NCBI RefSeq assembly: GCF_011397635.1
Contig: NC_064757.1
Location: 28,467,839 to 28,531,838, forward strand
Source: Epinephelus fuscoguttatus
Lineage: Eukaryota; Chordata; Actinopteri; Perciformes; Serranidae
Length of the DNA: 64,000 nt
Direction: 5' to 3'
Below the pieces are notes generated by a model. The model was not told the origin of the DNA, ran no database searches, and worked only from the letters and a program-made list of their open reading frames with translations. Made by a program: the position numbers and the translations under genes. This document shows, in pieces, positions 21,740 to 33,900 of this stretch. Positions within the stretch are counted from its first letter, which is position 1. Every line of letters starts with the position of its first letter.

Positions 21740-22560
21740 TAACTTGTTGTCTGTCCTTTACACTCACCTTAACACACAAGGTGATCAAGCTTTTGCAACT
21801 GTTGCACCTAAAATTTTGAATGTTTGTCTGCTCCCTTCCAATCTGCTGACTCAGTGGTTTTAAAAGGCAGCTAAAGACACACCTGTGTAGACAGGCGTTT
21901 TGGTAACTTGTATGTACCAGGGCTGTACCTTTTCAAATCTTGTGTATTGTTGTTCATTCATTCATTCATTCATCTTCTAACCGCTTCATCCTCTTGAGGG
22001 TCGCGGGGGGGCTGGAGCCTATCCCAGCTGACATCGGGCGAGAGGCAGGGTACACCCTGGACAGGTCACCAGACTATCGCAGGGCTGACACATAGAGACA
22101 AACAACCATTCACGCTCACATTCACACCTATGGACAATTTAGAGTTACCAATTAACCTAGTCCCCAGTCTGCATGTCTTTGGACTGTGGGAGGAAGCCGG
22201 AGTGCCCGGAGAGAACCCACGCTGACACGGGGAGAACATGCAAACTCCGCACAGAAGGGCTCCCACGCCCCACACGGTTCCCCACACGGTTCCCACTGGC
22301 AACCCTCTTGCTGTGAGGCGAGAGTGCTAACCACCACACCACCGTGCCACCCGTGTATTGTTGTTGTGTCGTTCTTTTTTTCCTTGTGTGTGTGCAAATA
22401 GTTTTGCTAGTAGTTTTGTGTACTTTTCACAATGTGGCTCACGCAGTCAGTTTGTCTCTATGATTTCTTTCTTGTTGTATATTGTCCTTGTGAAGCATTT
22501 CATCAGCTATGTCTGTGAAAAGCGCTATATAAATAAACTTTACTTACTTATTCTGCATTA
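21740..22560 (+). pseudogene. LINE ORF2 C-terminus and 3' end, interrupted by a SINE
   Basis: Translation near 21774-21860 gives GDQAFATVAPKILN..., followed after an indel and stops by residues recalling FKxxLKTHLxRxAF. This is the end of L2/CR1/jockey-type reverse transcriptases (G-D-R-A-F-x-x-x-A-P-x-L-W-N). The 3' UTR ends at aaaagcgctatataaataaa with a (CTTA)n tail. Frameshift and stops mark it as dead. Confidence 0.7.
21955..22352 (-). mobile_element. tRNA-headed SINE, copy 2, with perfect 13-bp target duplication
   Basis: Flanked by GTGTATTGTTGTT at 21942-21954 and again at 22353-22365, identical over 13 bp. Read on the minus strand it runs from an A box-like gtggtgtggtggttagcact through the body to (TGAA)n. 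The perfect duplication suggests a relatively recent insertion. It is the most complete of the three copies in the window. Confidence 0.92.
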
Positions 22561-22929
22561 TGAGTACTTCCTTTTTTGATACTTTCAGTACATTTAGCTC
22601 AAATTTTTTACTTTTATTTTCACACCGTGGTGTTATTTTTACAGCAAAACATATTTGAGCAATAAGTTAGCAAGGTAACACAACCCATTATTTCAATACA
22701 AACCTAACACCATTATTAACAGGTCTAAATGAGCATTCATCAATATGTTTTTCTGCAGTGTGACTACCCTGTAGGCAGCTATTTATGATTACTTAAACTT
22801 TGGCGGTGAAAGCAAACAAATCTATTCTTGCATATACAATACATTTTCTATTTTACTCAAATACTTTTTGGAGGGGATTTGGTATCCACAGACCAACTAC
22901 CGCTACTGAGGTTCGACAAAATTTAAAGG

Positions 22930-23191
22930 AAAAGTCCCCAGGCTGTAGACGTATGATGCACAATTTGGGTAACTGATGTTGAAACGTTTTTTATTTGATG
23001 TGTAGGCTATAGATATTTACAACTGTAGATTGTAAGAATCACTTTAGTCATAATAATAAATTTAAAGTTAAAATATTAAAAACTAACCGTTATTTATTTC
23101 CATGTGATTTTTTTTGGCAAAGCAACAGCGAGCCACTGGAGAGGGGTGACAGAGCTGTAAGCGACTTCAAAGCCGCAGATTGCCTACCCTG
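22930..23191 (-). mobile_element. hAT-type element fragment
   Basis: The right end agccgcagattgcctaccctg is the complement of the CAGGGGTAGGCAAC...GCGGCT end seen at 7527. The adjacent gccactggagaggggtgacagagc likewise matches the complement of gctct...cccctctccagtgg there. The left boundary is unclear. It lies between the MITE and the Tc1 element. Confidence 0.6.
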
Positions 23192-23225
23192 ACTTGAGGT
23201 TAAGGATCTGAATAGAATTTACATA

Positions 23226-24850
23226 CAGTGCCCTCCAAAAGTATTGGAACAGTGAGGCCAATTCCTTTATTTTTGTTGTAGAGTGAAAATATTTGGGTTT
23301 GACATCAAAAGATGAATATGGGACAAGAGATCAACATTTCAGCTTTTATTTCCAGGTATTTACATCTGGATCTGATACACAACTTAGAAGATAGCACCTT
23401 TTGTTTGAACCCACCCATTTTTCATGAGAGCAAAAGTATTGGAACATGTGACTGACAGGTGTGTTTTGTTGCCCAGGTGTCTCCCAGTTACACTGATTAT
23501 TCAAACAATAAATAGCACTGAATGTCTGAGCTCAGTTTCAGATTGGGTACAATAGATTTTGCCTGTGCAGACTGCATTTAGAGGTGGAACCAACATGAAA
23601 ACCAGAGAGCTGTCTATGGGTGAAAAAGAAGCAATTGTGAATCTGAGAGAAGATGGACAATCAATCAGAGCCATTGCACAAACATTGGCCATAGCGAGTA
23701 CAACCATTTGGAATGTCCTGAAGAAGAAAGAAACCACTGGTGTACTAAGCAACAGACGTCGAACAGGTAGACCAAGGAAAACATCAGCAGTTGATGACAG
23801 AAACATTGTGAGAGCTGTCAAGAAAGACCCTAAAACAACTGTTAGTGACATCAGCAACAACCTCCAGAGGGCAGGAGTGAAGGTATCACAATCTACTGTT
23901 AGAAGACTTCATGAACAAAAGTACAGAGGCTACACCAGAAGATGCAAACCACTCATTAGCAAGAAGAATAGGAAGGCCAGGCTGGAATTTGCCAAAAGGT
24001 ACAGAGATGAGCCTCAAAAATTCTGGGAAAAAGTTTTATTATTTTAAAGGCGAAAGTTTGGAGAAAGAAAGGATCTGCTCATGATCCCAAACATACAAGC
24101 TCATCTGTGAAACACGGTGGAGGTAATGTCGTGGCTTGGGCTTGCATGGCTTCTTCTGGGACGGGCTCTTTCATCTTCATTGATGATGTAACACATGATG
24201 GCAGCAGCAAAATGAACTCAGAAGTCTACAGAAACATTTTGTCTGCTAATTTAAAGAAAGATGCAACCAAACTGATTGGGAGATCCTTCATCATGCAGCA
24301 AGATAACGACCCAAAACACACTGCCAAAACAACAAAGGAGTTCATCAGGGGCAAGAAGTGGAAGGTTTTAGACTGGCCAAGTCAGTCTCCAGACTTAAAC
24401 CCAATAGAGCATGCATTTTACTTGCTGAAGAGGAGACTGAAGGGAGTAACCCCCCCAAAACAAACAACAACTGAAAGAGGCTGCGGTGAAAGCCTGGAAA
24501 AGCATCACAAAAGAAGAATGCAAAAGTTTGGTGATGTCAATGGGTCACAGGCTTGATGCAGTTATTGAAAGCAAATGATTTGCAACTAAATATTAAGTCT
24601 CATTCACTTTAATCTATTTTAAGTTTATATGTTCCAATACTTTTGCTCACCTAAAAATTTTGTGTTCCATTACGAATAATGCTATCTTCTAAGTTGTGTA
24701 TCAGATCCAGATGTAAATACCTGGAAATAAAAGCTGAAATGTTGATCTCTTGTCTCATATTCATCTTTTGATGTCAAACCCAAATGTTTTCAGTCTACAA
24801 CAAAAGTAAATGAATTGGACTCACTGTTCCAATACTTTTGGAGGGCACTG
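23226..24850 (+). mobile_element. Tc1/mariner element with 171-bp inverted repeats
   Basis: CAGTGCCCTCCAAAAGTATT at 23226 and its complement at the right end are each flanked by TA (23224-23225 and 24851-24852), the Tc1 target duplication. The inverted repeats span 23226-23396 and 24680-24850 and remain closely similar, consistent with moderate age. The ~1.6-kb length is standard for Tc1. The single gene inside is broken, so any mobility would need a transposase supplied from elsewhere. Confidence 0.97.
23595..24596 (+). pseudogene. Tc1 transposase pseudogene
   Basis: The start is taken at the second Met (23595, MKTRELSMGEKEA), because Tc1 transposases begin with such a helix-turn-helix. The paired-type DNA-binding half is open to 24047, with the GRPRK hook near residues 58-62 of this reading. 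A deletion at about 24030-24060 removes the segment that should hold the first catalytic Asp and shifts the frame. The remainder (24107-24556) keeps the second Asp (DNDPKHTAK) and the Glu (DLNPIEHAF), the last two residues of a DD34E triad. A C-run near 24450-24457 causes a second frameshift, and an in-frame TGA falls close to the C-terminus. It cannot encode an active enzyme. Confidence 0.95.
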
Positions 24851-24852
24851 TA

Positions 24853-26657
24853 GATGCATGTTTTGATATATTTGGATTTGCTTAGTAATTACATTTTTTT
24901 CAGCGTAAAAATATCTCCTTGTGTCAAGGACGGAAGATTTGAGACTGAAAACATGCAGCTGCAAAAATGACCTCAACATATATGTCAACAGAAAACTTAA
25001 TGTTTTACATTTGGACCATTACAGTAAAAATCCACACAGTTTTGGTTAAACTCTGGGACTGTCACATATTTTGCAGTCTTTATTAGATGGAGAGCTAAAA
25101 ATTATTGTGTCACATCATAAATCAAATGTTTTTCATAGAATGGGACACATTAGTTTCCCCCCAAACCGAGCAAGGAGCAAAGAAGTTTGAAAACCGACAC
25201 TTCATTTTAGAAAATCAAGCCAAAGCCCAACACAGCCCACTTGACACAGTCACTCAACAAATTCAGCTAGTCATCTGTGAAAACGGCTGTTGATGAGAAC
25301 TTCTTATCTGCAGCCAATGATCTATTTATCCCAGCTCTATCTGCTTGAGCGGTAATGTATTATTGTAAATGAGGCCAGAGAAGGCCCTTGTGGTTCAGTG
25401 AGAGAACAAGTGTGTGTGAGATCCAGTGCAGTATGTAAACCGTTTGACATCAGTGTTTGGGCTTTCTTTATGAGAACATCTGCGGCAGCTGCCCTATAAA
25501 TTCCCAGTGTTGAGAAAACAGGAACAAAAAGTTCAATTTTTGTATGGCAGTGTACCATGGCGAGAAGCGGACCCAGTCGTGCCTCATCTGCAGAGCCATG
25601 GCCAACGTTTAGGGAAAGTCAAATCGGGGATGGAGAACTGAGACAGTGTTACTGTGTGTTTACAAGTCTGTTCCGCATAGCAACAGAAAACCTTGAAATG
25701 AACTTATTGATGGCCGTCGTATCAACCCCAGAGGACAGACAAACTCTTCACCCTGCTCTTTCTGTGTCTGTTTCTGAGACCACCAAGTCTCAGGTCTTTC
25801 AAACTGAACTGATTCCTTTCTTTCACCTTCTGTCAAGACTTGCTTGTGTTAATCTCTTGACTGTTGAGAAATATTGGTTGATATGATGATGCTTTGTTTC
25901 CACTCTACGAATGTTTCAGTGACAGTGCTCTCCCACCCTCTCACAGTCTACTCTACAGTTTAACTCTGGCCTCATGGGCAGATCTTTATTTTTAATCACT
26001 CAAGGTTTGTGGTTAAATACAGTGACCAAGTATTTATAATGCTAAAATCATTTAGGAGATGTGTTATTGTTTCGCTGTAATGCCAGATTGTGTCCTTAGA
26101 ATCAGACCAGTAATAATGTACCCTACACATATTCACTGATTCCTTCTTTCTTTCTGAATAAACATACATGCTTATACACTATAAGGTCCTCTACACAGAG
26201 AGATTGGGCAATTAAATTCATTTACATTTACAAACTCTATCACAATTTGTGCAATAGGCTACAGTCTCATGTATCCAGTAGAATGCTCAGTACTTCCAAA
26301 ACATGCATTTTGTGGTGATGAAGAGAGCATAGATAAGTTTTGTGAGAGTTCAGTGAAAATGCATGTGTTTTGGAAGTAGCCTGCAAGCATAGGACTGGAT
26401 AAATGAAAGTTGTGAGAGAGTTTGTAAATGGATGTGTTATTATAATTTTGCAGTCATTCAACATGGTCCCCAATCAATCAATTTACTGTTTTCTGCAGGG
26501 GCATGCAAGAAATACAAAGCTTTCTTCACAAATCCAAGGAAGCATGGAATGACTAATCAAATGGTCATTTTGTGGGTGAAGTGTTCCTTTAATATCAATT
26601 ACACGTGGGAAAGTGACATTTTACAATTTACATGTCAGCACCATGTAGTACATAATT
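24853..26657. other. Intergenic, with a dispersed repeat near 26230-26600
   Basis: 26230-26600 (gtactTCCAAAACATGCATtt ... ggtgaagtgttcctttaa) shares motifs with 52684-53120 (aaaggaatacttcaccc ... tttgggaagtactgagc), in opposite orientation, so both belong to one teleost repeat family. The rest shows no gene. Confidence 0.45.
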
Positions 26658-27179
26658 AGGGTGTCTACAGGTATCAGACAGTTAAATTTAATGCTTTTTA
26701 AGACCTGTTCAAGACACAGTTTAACTAAATTTAGGACAGATTTCTGGACAAATCTTGTTTTACTTATTTAAGCATTGCAAGTAAGCATTGCAGGCAGGTA
26801 GTATATATGTGGTCTGGTGCAGAGGTAAGTGTTTTATAGGAATATGGTTATTAGAGTGAGTTAAGCTGATTTACATTTTGCCAACAGGTAAGTGGCGATA
26901 TTATGCAAATGTCAGTTATATAGCTGTTTGTTTGTTGTTGGTTTTTTTTTGTTTTTTTTTTTTAAGATTTTTAACATTAGAAATGAGGACTTTTACATAG
27001 AAAGGTTTCTCTCATTTTCACAAAAAGAAATTTAAAAAATGGATAGATTAAATTAGATAAAATGTTTGTAGTAGTTAACACTCTACAAGACTATCAAGAC
27101 TATTTAATGACATTTAAGAACTTATTGTTGTAACATTTAATTTAAGACATTTTAAGACTTTTTAAAGACCTGTAGACTG
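26658..27179. mobile_element. MITE-like element with gtctacaggt ends
   Basis: The left end gtgtctacagg...ctttttaagacctgttcaag is complementary to the right end ...gactttttaaagacctgtagac. The taagac-rich ends are typical of a common teleost hAT-like MITE. No coding sequence. Confidence 0.65.
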
Positions 27180-27559
27180 ATAATGGCACATTTACACATT
27201 ATTGTGAATGGGCAGAAGTTCCAAGTAGGCGTTCTGTAGCAGCAGAAATGCAATAATATATTATTTTATTTTATTATGGATATATATAGCCTGTACATTC
27301 GCTGATAAGAGTACTGATGAGATTAAATGCTCCTCAGATTTTATTTCAGCATTTTTTAATTAAATTGAACCTAGTTTTGTTTTATTTCGTAGAATGGTAA
27401 TTTAGATTCGCCCCAGCACTTTCAACATGCTGTCCACAGTGAAATTTGTAAAGCTAAAAAAAAAAAGGGGGAGACAGCAAAAAAAAAAAAGAGAAAACAT
27501 TCGTTTTATTAGAATAAATAATTCTGTAGTATTTTTGTTTTGTGGAGTAGGTCTTCAAA

Positions 27560-27903
27560 TTGTATTTTAAATCAGTTTAAAAATCGTCGAAAGTGCGTAT
27601 CTCGTCGTGAAAATACACAAACATCCATCAAGCTGCTGTGGGGCTGCAGCTGCTCTGCTGATTGTGTGTGTGTGTCTGTCTGTCTGTGTGCCTGTGCCTT
27701 TTTAGCAACTAAATGAACGTAACCGGAGGATAAAGTGAAAGCTTACTCAGTTTTCCCATAGTTTTCCCATAGTTGCCGTCGCCCTTTCTTTTGTTTAATA
27801 TGTTCGCTAAGTTAAGCTAACCGAGCTAGCTAACGTTAGCATGCTACAGTGACTTCACCTACACACTGAGAAGAGGAGGGGAGGACTCTTACAATGTACC
27901 CTG
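27560..27903 (+). promoter_or_regulatory. Probable ERCC6L2 promoter / 5' UTR
   Basis: This lies directly upstream of the start codon and is richer in CpG than its surroundings (cgtcgaaagtgcgtatctcgtcg, gttgccgtcgcc). No TATA box is evident, as expected for a housekeeping repair gene. A perfect 12-bp palindrome GCTAACGTTAGC sits at 27829-27840. An upstream ATG at 27894 opens a 12-codon frame overlapping the main start. The transcription start is not determined. Confidence 0.45.
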
Positions 27904-30900
27904 ATGGCTTCAACATCTACAGCAGATAAAGGTTTGAAATGAATGTTTTTTACTTATTTCTACAATTCAGCGGAACACTGGTTTACACAATACAAGTCCT
28001 ACACAAAGCTTTTGAAGCTAGCTAATAATTAAGTTAGCCATATTTCCTGTCCAGGAACAGTAGGGTCTTAGTTACTTTCTTATCATAAGATTGATTCAAT
28101 CAGTAGGTCAGATCTATGTTTAGATAGGATAAACTTAACCACTGTTACTGATGATATTGCAGGGAGTTTAATAGTAGGAAAATGCATCCCAAACCCTTCC
28201 ATGAAAAGATATTATTTTGTGAAGATATTTGTTGTAAACCAAGGTAAAATTTGACTAATTTTGATTATACACACCCACTATTATTCAAAAAATGTGTGTG
28301 CTTTTGATTAATTACATTTTTTGATATGTTGCAAAGCACATTTAACGAATGACATGCTTATATTGGTTAATAGCAGCATGGCGTGAAGGTGACAGCTGTC
28401 TGGCCCCTGACCCAAGAGATGGCACCCTGCGAGAATCCATCATTAAGAGACTGACCTCCTCCTCTCGTAATAATAATGAAACCACAGCATGGGTGGTGTT
28501 CACTAACCATGATGAAGATGCAGAAGAGGATGAGGAAGAAACGGCGGAAGCTGTGCCTGTCTCAAAACTCATGAGACCAGGTTTGAATCACTGCACCCAG
28601 GAAAAACCCCTGTTTCCCGGCAGCGTCACAGACACCAGGCTGTGTGTCCCCTTAAAGTTGGGCCATGTTGGTGGACACAGAGTCCCCTACACCGTCAACA
28701 GATACCTGAGGGATTACCAGAGAGAGGGAATCAGGTTCATTTACAACAATTACATCCGTTCCAGAGGTTGTATCCTTGGGGACGACATGGGCTTGGGAAA
28801 AACTGTACAGGTACAAAGTACACTAGCTGCACATCTGTTTTCAGAAATGTTTAAATGTCTGCATGATTTCTCCACACGGCTGTCTCTCTTGATCTCGCTC
28901 TCTCCACCTCTTTGGTCATATTTTAGGTCATTGGTTTCCTTGCTGCTGTATTGCAGAAAACAGGCACATGGCAGGACATCCAGAACAACAGGCCTCAGTT
29001 TCTGCAGAGTCAGATGACCTCCTCAAAGCAAAGTAAACCAAACAAAGTGAGTATTGAAATATGCTATGTACATGGAAATATTTATGAATCATAAAACTTG
29101 TAGGGATAAATAAAGTCCTTTTTAAAATACCAGATGCATTCAATGATGTGCAGCAATAGTGTACAGCTACAGATATGAGCATTGATTTGGTGTTTCCATG
29201 ATCTGGTCCAGGTGTTCCTCATTGTGGCCCCGCTGTCAGTGCTTTATAACTGGAAAGAGGAACTGGACACGTGGGGTCACTTCCAGTGTGTGGTGGTCCA
29301 CGGTCTGAAAAAAGAGGAAGAGTTGGCTCGCATCAGGAAGGGACGCATTGAGATCGCTCTCACTACCTATGAGACTCTGCGCCTTTGTCTGGATCAGTTT
29401 AATAAGTAAGAACCATGCTCAACACACACAGGCAACAAACACCACACAATACATGCTCCTTGTTTAATTTTTTTTTTTTTTTTTCTGTGACTAAAATCTA
29501 CCTTTGCCCTTTCTGCAGCATAGACTGGTCGGCTGTGATTGTGGATGAGGCCCACAAGATAAAAAATCCTAACTCTCAGATCACTCAGGCCATGAAGAAT
29601 CTGACATGTAAGGTCAGAGAACTTTATGTTAAAAGATTTTGGGCTTTTTTTGTCTTTAATGAAAGGACAGTTTCAAAAGTGAATGGGGGAGAGAGAGGGG
29701 ACAACATACAGAGAAGGGCCCTGGGCTCGAACTGAATCCACTTCCGCCGCGGCAAGGACACTGCACACCCCAGAGAGCTTTATATTATGTCTTATGTCTT
29801 ATTATTTTTTTCTGTAATTAGACTCAGTGAGGGTTTGTTGATGGTGGAGAGCCCTGATGGTGCTTGTCATTAAGAACTTTAATGTCTGTCCTCAAGTGCA
29901 CAGGCGGAAGAAGTACTCAGATGTTTTACTCAAGTAAAGGTAATAATACTACAGTGTAGAAATACTCTGTTTACAGGTTTGCTCAAGTAAAAATATAAAA
30001 GTATTGGCATCAAAATATACATAAAGCACCAAAAGTGATAGTACTCATCATGCAGAATGGCCCATTTCATAATATTATATATTATTAGACTATAATCATT
30101 GAAGCATTAATGTGTTCATCACTTTAATGTTGCAGCTGGCAAAGATAAAGGTAATTTTAATTACTTCATATATTGCTGCTTAGTTTAATCTATAATAATA
30201 CATCATATTTTATTAGTTGTATTAGCAGAAAATCGAAATATTCAAGTAAAGTACAAGTACCCCAAAATTACTTAAGCACAATACTTGAGTAAATGTACTT
30301 AGTTACATTCTACTCCAGCACAAGTGGTTTTCTTCTATGCTTTATTTAAAGTTTATTGAATTGTACCACCAAAGTGATAAACTGCTAACAAAATAATTAA
30401 CCTAGCTTTGTATGTGGACTTTGCTTTTCATGCTATGCACTCTGCTATTTCACCAGATCAGAGTCGGCCTGACTGGCACCATCTTACAGAACAACCTTGA
30501 GGAGCTGTGGTGTGTCATGGACTGGTGGGTTAAGAAACTTTTATGTTACAACACATTTGTCATTTGCGTATTCAGAAACAGATCTCAATCATCTTATGCC
30601 CTGTAGTTTCAACTTTTGGTCTGAAAATTAGTTCCTAACAGCTTTCATATATTTTTTTATTCTATTTAGGGCCATACCTGGTTGTCTTGGCAACATAGGA
30701 CATTTCAAGAACAAGTTTTCAGATCCTATTGAGCATGGTCAGAAGCACAGTGCAACCAAACGTGCCCTAGCCACAGGGAGGAAGACTGTCAGAGCCCTTG
30801 TGAGGAAGATTTCCCACTTGTTCCTCAGAAGAACTAAAGCTCTTATCAAGGAACAGCTGCCTAAGAAGGATGACAGGGTGAGACTGGTGAAGTCAGACCA

Positions 30901-33900
30901 GACTTTATCACTTTAATGGTTCTTCTGTTCTCTGGAAACTCACAATTCTCCATCTACATGACTATATTCCATCATCGTAATATTCAGATGAAGGTCTATG
31001 ACGTCTTAAAGCAACCTTCAAAGAAACTCTGTGTTTGGTTTTCTCGAAGGTGGTGTATTGCACTCTGACAGACTTTCAGCGCAGCGTGTATCAGACGGTG
31101 CTGGACAGTGATGATGTGACGTTATTGCTGAGGTCTTCAGAGAAATGTGACTGTCAAAGTGGAAAAACCCGCGGAAGCTGCTGCTATCAAGTAGGTTCAC
31201 AGCTTTTTATTGTTGCATGCTTCTGTATGCTGTGTATTGTAACAAGTTCAACTCAGTTGTAGGTGTTCGGTTCTGACATTAATTAAGTGTATCTTAGTTT
31301 TGACTCTTATGTGAGCAGGATCAGATCACCTAAATCAGACAAACATTTAGGGAAGATAAGCTTTGTGTGATTTAGGTGAACTGTCCCTTTAGTTATCCAA
31401 GCAGTACGTCTGCATTCTGCTTTTTAAATACAGTGTAGTGCAGTGAAATTGAAAAAGCACAATATCAGAGCTTGTTATCATCATCCAGAATATTTAAAGG
31501 GGACCGATTATGCTTTTTCCTTATTGGATGCTCATGTTAAATGTGGCCAGGGTTTCAAATAATGCGGTAAATGTAAATGTAAATTCCCTCTACATCCGAG
31601 ACAAGATGACATGGGCTCGTAATGGATTTCTTTATATCCAGGCACGCTGCTGCAAATGTTTACTCTACATAGTCTACACTGTTACATGTAGCTACATGCT
31701 AATGTCAGGGAAACCTGTAATCTTGGTTGCTGATGTTATTAATTTCCCCTCGATTTCGGATCATATTCCGGCTGGGTCCTGTCTGCTTCTGTTTAGAAGC
31801 TTTCATTGGTGATTTTTAATTGGAGAAAGGGCCGCCATTCTCCATGACAGTCATTCACCCAGCTGCATCGACGGTGCAGAGATGCAAATCACAGCAGACT
31901 GGGCTTTTTTTGGGAGGGGGCTTAAAGAGACAGGCGCCAAAACGGAGCCTTCTGAGACAGAGGGTGAGCTCAGTTGTTCGAGCACAGACAGTATAAAGAA
32001 ATAAAGTGTTTAAGTGACCATTAAAGCATATAAACGTGTTCCTGTAGAAATCCAAAATACAAGTATGAACCTGAAAATAAGCATTATAGGTCCATATTAA
32101 ATGTGGGAAGGATTATTGCAGTTGAATTACATTTTTGGAAAATTTTCATAAGGTTGAAATAATTAAGGATTCACTCTGAGGGAAAAAAAATCTATTTTAT
32201 TGCAGAGAAACTCAAAAGGTGCAAAAATTAAGACGCTGTACTTCAGTTACATGGCCATACTGAGGAAGGTTGCCAACCATGTAGCACTGCTTCAGTCCAC
32301 CGCAGGCACCAGCAAGATGCAGGTAAAAACAGTTTTTCCAGACTTAGTTCATTGGACATCTTTTAGTTATGTGTTTGGTTCACTAATATGACTCATTTGT
32401 TTCTTCCAGGAAAGGTATGTGGCTGCCATTTGTGCAGAGGTATTTCAAAAGTTTCCAGACTTTATGCAGAGATGCAAAGATGAAGCATTTGAGGCCTTGT
32501 CGGACCCGATGTACAGTGGAAAGATGAAGGTACAATTTTGGAACAAAGGCTCAGGAACTTGAGCATTATGGGTTGTTTCAGTGTGGGTAAACAATGTATC
32601 TGTGTTCCTTTCAGGTTTTACAGAAGCTGCTGAAATATTACCTGCAAAGGAGAAATAAAGTACTTCTTTTTTCCCTCTCAACCAAGGTGAGAGCTGCGTT
32701 TGTGTGTTTATAGAAATCCGATTTTTAGTGTGTCTGTGTGTTTGCATGTGTGAGTGCACAGATATATAGTGTTAGATTAGGATGAGCAGCATGAAGAGGT
32801 GTTTTCGCCGTCGAAAAATGATTTGATGCTCAAAGCAATGTTATCTAAAATGGGAATACGCTTGTTGGTTTGAGAGCTTTACACTATCCATTCAACTTTT
32901 AAACACAACAACAGCCTTGAACACACACCCTTAATTGCCACTGCTTTTAGAGCAGATGACTTGATTACAGAAAAAATAGTAGCAGGAGACATGGTTTTCT
33001 CATAACATACATTAATAGGTAAGCCTTGGGGTTTTATAAGTGGGGGCCATTAGAGTTTTAAAGATAATTAGACTCTGCAGAACCTAATGGTCGCTGTCAC
33101 CCGAGACATTATGATAACATTTCTGGCTGCTATGAGGTCATATTTTCATGGCCTATGTTTTGCTTTTTTAGTCCATACAGTTTTGATTGTACAAGACTCA
33201 GTATTACCCGTATAGTATATCTATAAATATACAAGCCTGGGGAAATTCTGTTTATTTTTTATTAAATATTTGTCTAGTTTTTACATTTTATTTCTCAGTC
33301 AAAATCTTCAATCTTGACAATAAGTGAATTCACATGTTACATGCAGAGATGTCAGTTTTTATTCATGTGCTTTGAACCCTTCACAATTGTTTGTTGTGTT
33401 TTGAACCTGTCAGCTGTTGAATGTGCTGGAGAGCTACTGCATGGCAGAGGGACTGGACTACAGCAGGCTGGATGGAAACACCAAATCGAAAGAGAGAGTC
33501 CAGATCGTCAAAGAGTTCAACAACTCCTCTCACATCAACCTCTGCCTGGTTTCCACCTTGTTAGTTGAACAATAACAATTAGATTTCACATTTACATTTT
33601 AAGCCTAGTGGTGCTTTTTTCAGTATTCAGAACCTTGAAACTGCTGATAACTGGCTCTATGTTTCATTAGGGCAGGTGGTCTTGGTCTTAACTTTGTAGG
33701 GGCCAATGTGGTAGTGCTCTTTGACCCCACGTGGAACCCAGCCAGTGACCTCCAAGCTATTGACAGGTAGGTTGTGGGCCTTATCTTATCATGCATGTTA
33801 AGCTATCACTGCTTCACTTAACTGGCTTCAAAAAGCAGCTGTAGCTTCCAGTATAACGTAACTACTAGTGATGTGCAGGTCAGGATTTTTTAAAACCCTC

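Larger units (their letters stand above)
21431..22905. mobile_element. CAGTGGT-type MITE interrupted by LINE and SINE
   Basis: The left end gcagtggtggaaagtaacca with acttaagta motifs, and the right portion ...tactcaaatactttttgg...ctaccgctactg, belong to the same family as 10307-11262. About 0.85 kb of LINE sequence splits it, and that LINE carries a SINE. The nesting order is therefore MITE, then LINE, then SINE. Confidence 0.6.
28377..30877 (+). other. ercc6l2: ERCC6L2 exons 2-7: N-terminal region and ATPase lobe 1
   Basis: Exon 2 starts with the conserved tryptophan region ([12 protein letters not shown]), a short acidic stretch ([10 protein letters not shown]) and then the SNF2 Q-motif region ([10 protein letters not shown]). 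Motif I is [11 protein letters not shown], motif Ia is [11 protein letters not shown] (exon 4), motif II is [12 protein letters not shown] (exon 5), and motif III is [11 protein letters not shown] (exon 6). Exon 2 can begin at 28374 or 28377 because the acceptor is TAGCAG; both keep the frame and differ by one Ala. Confidence 0.93.

Noticed and set aside
31510..31812. 100-codon ORF within ERCC6L2 intron 8
   Set aside because: Lies wholly inside a non-autonomous DNA element.
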